Source: Bacillus sp. (in: firmicutes)
GTDB taxonomy: Bacteria > Bacillota > Bacilli > Bacillales > Cytobacillaceae
Direction: 5' to 3'
Length of the DNA stretch: 5,440 bases
Assembly: GCA_003457145.1 (NCBI GenBank)
Contig: DMSR01000299.1
Span: forward strand, 1-5,440
Made by a program: the position numbers and the translations under genes. Positions 3,761 to 5,440 of the stretch are shown in pieces (the stretch's first letter is position 1; each line of letters starts with the position of its first letter). The notes beneath the pieces were generated by a model that was given only the letters and a program-made list of their open reading frames with translations, did no database searches and was not told where the DNA came from.

Positions 3761-5440
3761 CTATTTTTTATCAAAAGCAATTTTCAGTTCATCACCTGGT
3801 GCAAGAATGTCATCAAAAGAAGAACACTCACCATTTTTAAGCAATGTGAACCGCCCGCTATCCTGCGGGATTTCAACTTCGGCAAAATTGAATATATCCT
3901 GAAAAATGAATGGTTTCACAGCTTTTCCTCTAGTAATAAGAGTATCCCCGCTAAAAAGGCGATCTTCGGAATTAAGTTTACTATCATTACGGAAAAATTG
4001 AATCGTCTCCTGCTTTAGAAGGAATTGTTGTCCATTGAAAAACACTGGTATTGATTCAGCCACTTTAAGATTCATGCTATCTACTAGTTTTGCGAGAGTT
4101 GGCTGTAGCCTGTGCTCAAAACGAATTTCATCGAGGTGCTCAAAATGATGATGAATTGTGACCTTTCTTCCATTCAAATAAATTTTACCAGTAAAGTCAG
4201 CAGGCCTCATTTCCTTGCCATCAAGCTTGATATAAAAGGGACGGATTTCATTAAGGATTTCTGGAAGGTTGAGAACCTTCAATAATTCTTCAAGGGTATC
4301 TGGCATTTCAAAGGTGATGTCATCCCTATCCTCCAACTCTTTTGACATTGGTACAGTAATGCCATTGCATTTCAGCCTGGCGGTTACCTCATATTTGCTG
4401 CCATTGATCATGAGGGTCTTATTGGGAAGGTCGCCAATTAATTCGAGCAGTGTAAGCTTTGATTTAATCCCATCTGCACCTTTGACGACAGTCAATTCGT
4501 CTCCGCCTGCAACTTCATCATTAAAGGTGCAAGTTGAGCCATTTTGCAATAAAAGTGGCGGCTGGCCATGTTTACCAGGAATGGTCACATTTTTTCCATT
4601 AAGGCTTACAATCATTGCAAGTCCAGGTTTGCCATAAAGTTTGTTCATTTTAATCCCTGCCGCCAGCAAGCAGTCACCGACAGTCAGTTTGCTTACCTCA
4701 AATAAACGGACTGGCTGCTCGTTCACGTACACCGTATGGTACTGCACTGGTGACTTCTTAGCTGCGATTGCGATTCCGATAGGAGTGACAAGTTCTGGTC
4801 CTTTGTCAATATGGCTGGCGAAAGCTACAGATGAAATTGCGTCAAGTCCACGGATGGCCGCCCTGTTTTCCGGAAGGTTAAGCTTTTCGGCAAGCCTTTT
4901 TGGCAATTCAGGTGTCAGGCTTCCACCCCCAACAAGCATGACAGCTTTAGGAGATTTATAGTTATTTAGTTTGAGAATTTCATCCCCAATTGCTTCAGCA
5001 AGGCGGTCGATTGCAGGAGATATACGTGAAATCACCTCGTCCTTGTCTAGTTCTGTCTCAAACCCCAGGATATCTGTGATCAATATGGATTCTTGTTGGT
5101 AAAGTCCACGTTTTGCTTTTTCTGCAAGAGGAAAGTCAAGCAGAAACTCATCGCTGACTGCTTCTGTTATTTCATCTCCCGCTATGGGAACCATCCCATA
5201 TGCGATAACTGTTCCTGCATCGGTTAATGCAATGTCAGATGTCCCTGCACCAATATCAACAAGGGCTACGTTCAATCTCCTCATAGATGGTGGGATCAAG
5301 ACATTAATAGCCGCAATAGGTTCCAGTGTCAGTGCTTCCATCTCGAGTCCAGCCCGCTCCAGTGCAGAAAGCAAAGATTCGACGACAACCCTGGGAAGGA
5401 AGGTAGCAATGATTTCGACTGATGCAACATTTCCACGCTG
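3761..5440 (-). CDS. FtsA/PilM-like actin-fold ATPase with repeat-bearing C-terminal extension (5' end outside window)
   Basis: Visible are 559 residues reading from the right edge to the stop at 3761-3763. The frame is open through the edge; the TTG at 5372-5374 is an internal leucine and not the start. The first residues (VEIIATFLPRVVVESLLSALERAGLEMEALTLEPIAA) resemble the end of the FtsA/PilM 1C (SHS2) region. Then come the actin-superfamily phosphate-2 loop VDIGAGTSDIAL (about 5225-5260), GDEIT with the helix AEKAKRGL, and the adenosine motif VGGGS (about 4919-4933). Up to about 4775 it is an ordinary FtsA-type ATPase subdomain 2. Beyond TPIGIAIAA a further 330 or so residues carry degenerate repeats (separate entry). 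No membrane segment is seen, and no FtsA-type amphipathic membrane anchor ends the protein. The likely role is a filament-forming or scaffold ATPase in division, envelope or pilus-like assembly, but the partner is unknown. The catalytic phosphate-1 residues lie outside the window. It could equally be called a PilM-like or FtsA-domain protein. Confidence 0.85.
   Translation of the reverse strand, partial: QRGNVASVEIIATFLPRVVVESLLSALERAGLEMEALTLEPIAAINVLIPPSMRRLNVALVDIGAGTSDIALTDAGTVIAYGMVPIAGDEITEAVSDEFLLDFPLAEKAKRGLYQQESILITDILGFETELDKDEVISRISPAIDRLAEAIGDEILKLNNYKSPKAVMLVGGGSLTPELPKRLAEKLNLPENRAAIRGLDAISSVAFASHIDKGPELVTPIGIAIAAKKSPVQYHTVYVNEQPVRLFEVSKLTVGDCLLAAGIKMNKLYGKPGLAMIVSLNGKNVTIPGKHGQPPLLLQNGSTCTFNDEVAGGDELTVVKGADGIKSKLTLLELIGDLPNKTLMINGSKYEVTARLKCNGITVPMSKELEDRDDITFEMPDTLEELLKVLNLPEILNEIRPFYIKLDGKEMRPADFTGKIYLNGRKVTIHHHFEHLDEIRFEHRLQPTLAKLVDSMNLKVAESIPVFFNGQQFLLKQETIQFFRNDSKLNSEDRLFSGDTLITRGKAVKPFIFQDIFNFAEVEIPQDSGRFTLLKNGECSSFDDILAPGDELKIAFDKK
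3764..4612 (-). repeat. Four and a half degenerate protein repeats in the C-terminus of the FtsA-like protein
   Basis: Reading along the protein, a pattern recurs about every 50-65 residues: a hydrophobic strand ending in (N/D)G, a second N-G or N-D turn, an L-x-x-x-D-x-I type strand pair, then a helix T-L-x-x-L-L-x-x-L-N-L. Unit 1 (4612-4424) has SLNG, QNGSTCTF, GGDELTV and TLLELI. Unit 2 (4414-4262) has MING, CNGITVP, RDDITF and TLEELLKVLNL. Unit 3 (4237-4067) has KLDG, LNGRKVTI, LDEIRF and TLAKLVDSMNL. Unit 4 (4045-3875) has FFNG, RNDSKLN, SGDTLIT and FQDIFNF. Unit 5 (3856-3764) has only the second half: KNGECSSF and APGDELKIAF. The repeats are seen at protein level only. The pattern recalls small beta-grasp (ThiS/ubiquitin-like) folds, but that is inference. 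Confidence 0.6.

Noticed and set aside
4269..4961. Plus-strand open frames over the FtsA-like gene
   Set aside because: They are the complement of a well-supported coding region and have serine/proline-rich translations without recognisable domains or ribosome binding sites.
5372..5374. TTG as the start of the FtsA-like protein
   Set aside because: The frame continues without a stop to 5440 with residues that fit the preceding FtsA/PilM subdomain, and no ribosome binding site precedes the TTG.

Overview
The window looks like a low-to-moderate GC Firmicute chromosome, most likely a Bacillaceae species (Bacillus or a close relative such as Mesobacillus). The evidence is the end of murC followed at a distance by ytxG-ytxH-ytxJ, strong AGGAGG-type ribosome binding sites, GTG starts, and promoter sequences matching the Bacillus sigma-H and sigma-B consensuses. 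The species is inferred from these gene families and was not matched to a database.

Layout, left to right. (1) 1-515, + strand: the C-terminal part of murC, cut by the window edge, closed by a strong hairpin terminator (514-552). (2) 516-756: a gap with no gene that holds a decayed copy of a small repeat element (about 600-744). (3) 757-1872, - strand: a complete M29-family aminopeptidase starting at a GTG with a clear ribosome binding site. (4) 1873-2148: a divergent intergenic region with a sigma-H-like and a sigma-B-like promoter in tandem, both facing right. (5) 2149-3126, + strand: ytxG and ytxH, 15 nt apart, followed by a terminator hairpin (3138-3175). (6) About 3181-3315: a second, better preserved copy of the repeat element, with terminal inverted repeats and a perfect internal hairpin. 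It lies exactly between ytxH and ytxJ. (7) 3329-3658, + strand: ytxJ (brxC), a bacilliredoxin-type protein with a TCPIS motif. (8) 3718-3745: a bidirectional terminator between convergent genes. (9) 3761-5440, - strand: an FtsA/PilM-like actin-fold ATPase whose start lies beyond the window. It carries a long C-terminal extension made of about four and a half degenerate repeats.

Functionally, murC belongs to peptidoglycan precursor synthesis, and ytxGHJ is a general-stress and transition-phase operon in Bacillus. The aminopeptidase and the FtsA-like gene are separate transcription units placed beside it. In B. subtilis, as I recall, murC is followed directly by ytxGHJ and then aroA-ccpA. Here the peptidase separates murC from ytxG, and the FtsA-like gene follows ytxJ. 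The observations most worth a second look are the pair of related repeat elements in opposite orientation, one of them splitting ytxGH from ytxJ, and the repeat-bearing C-terminus of the FtsA-like protein.
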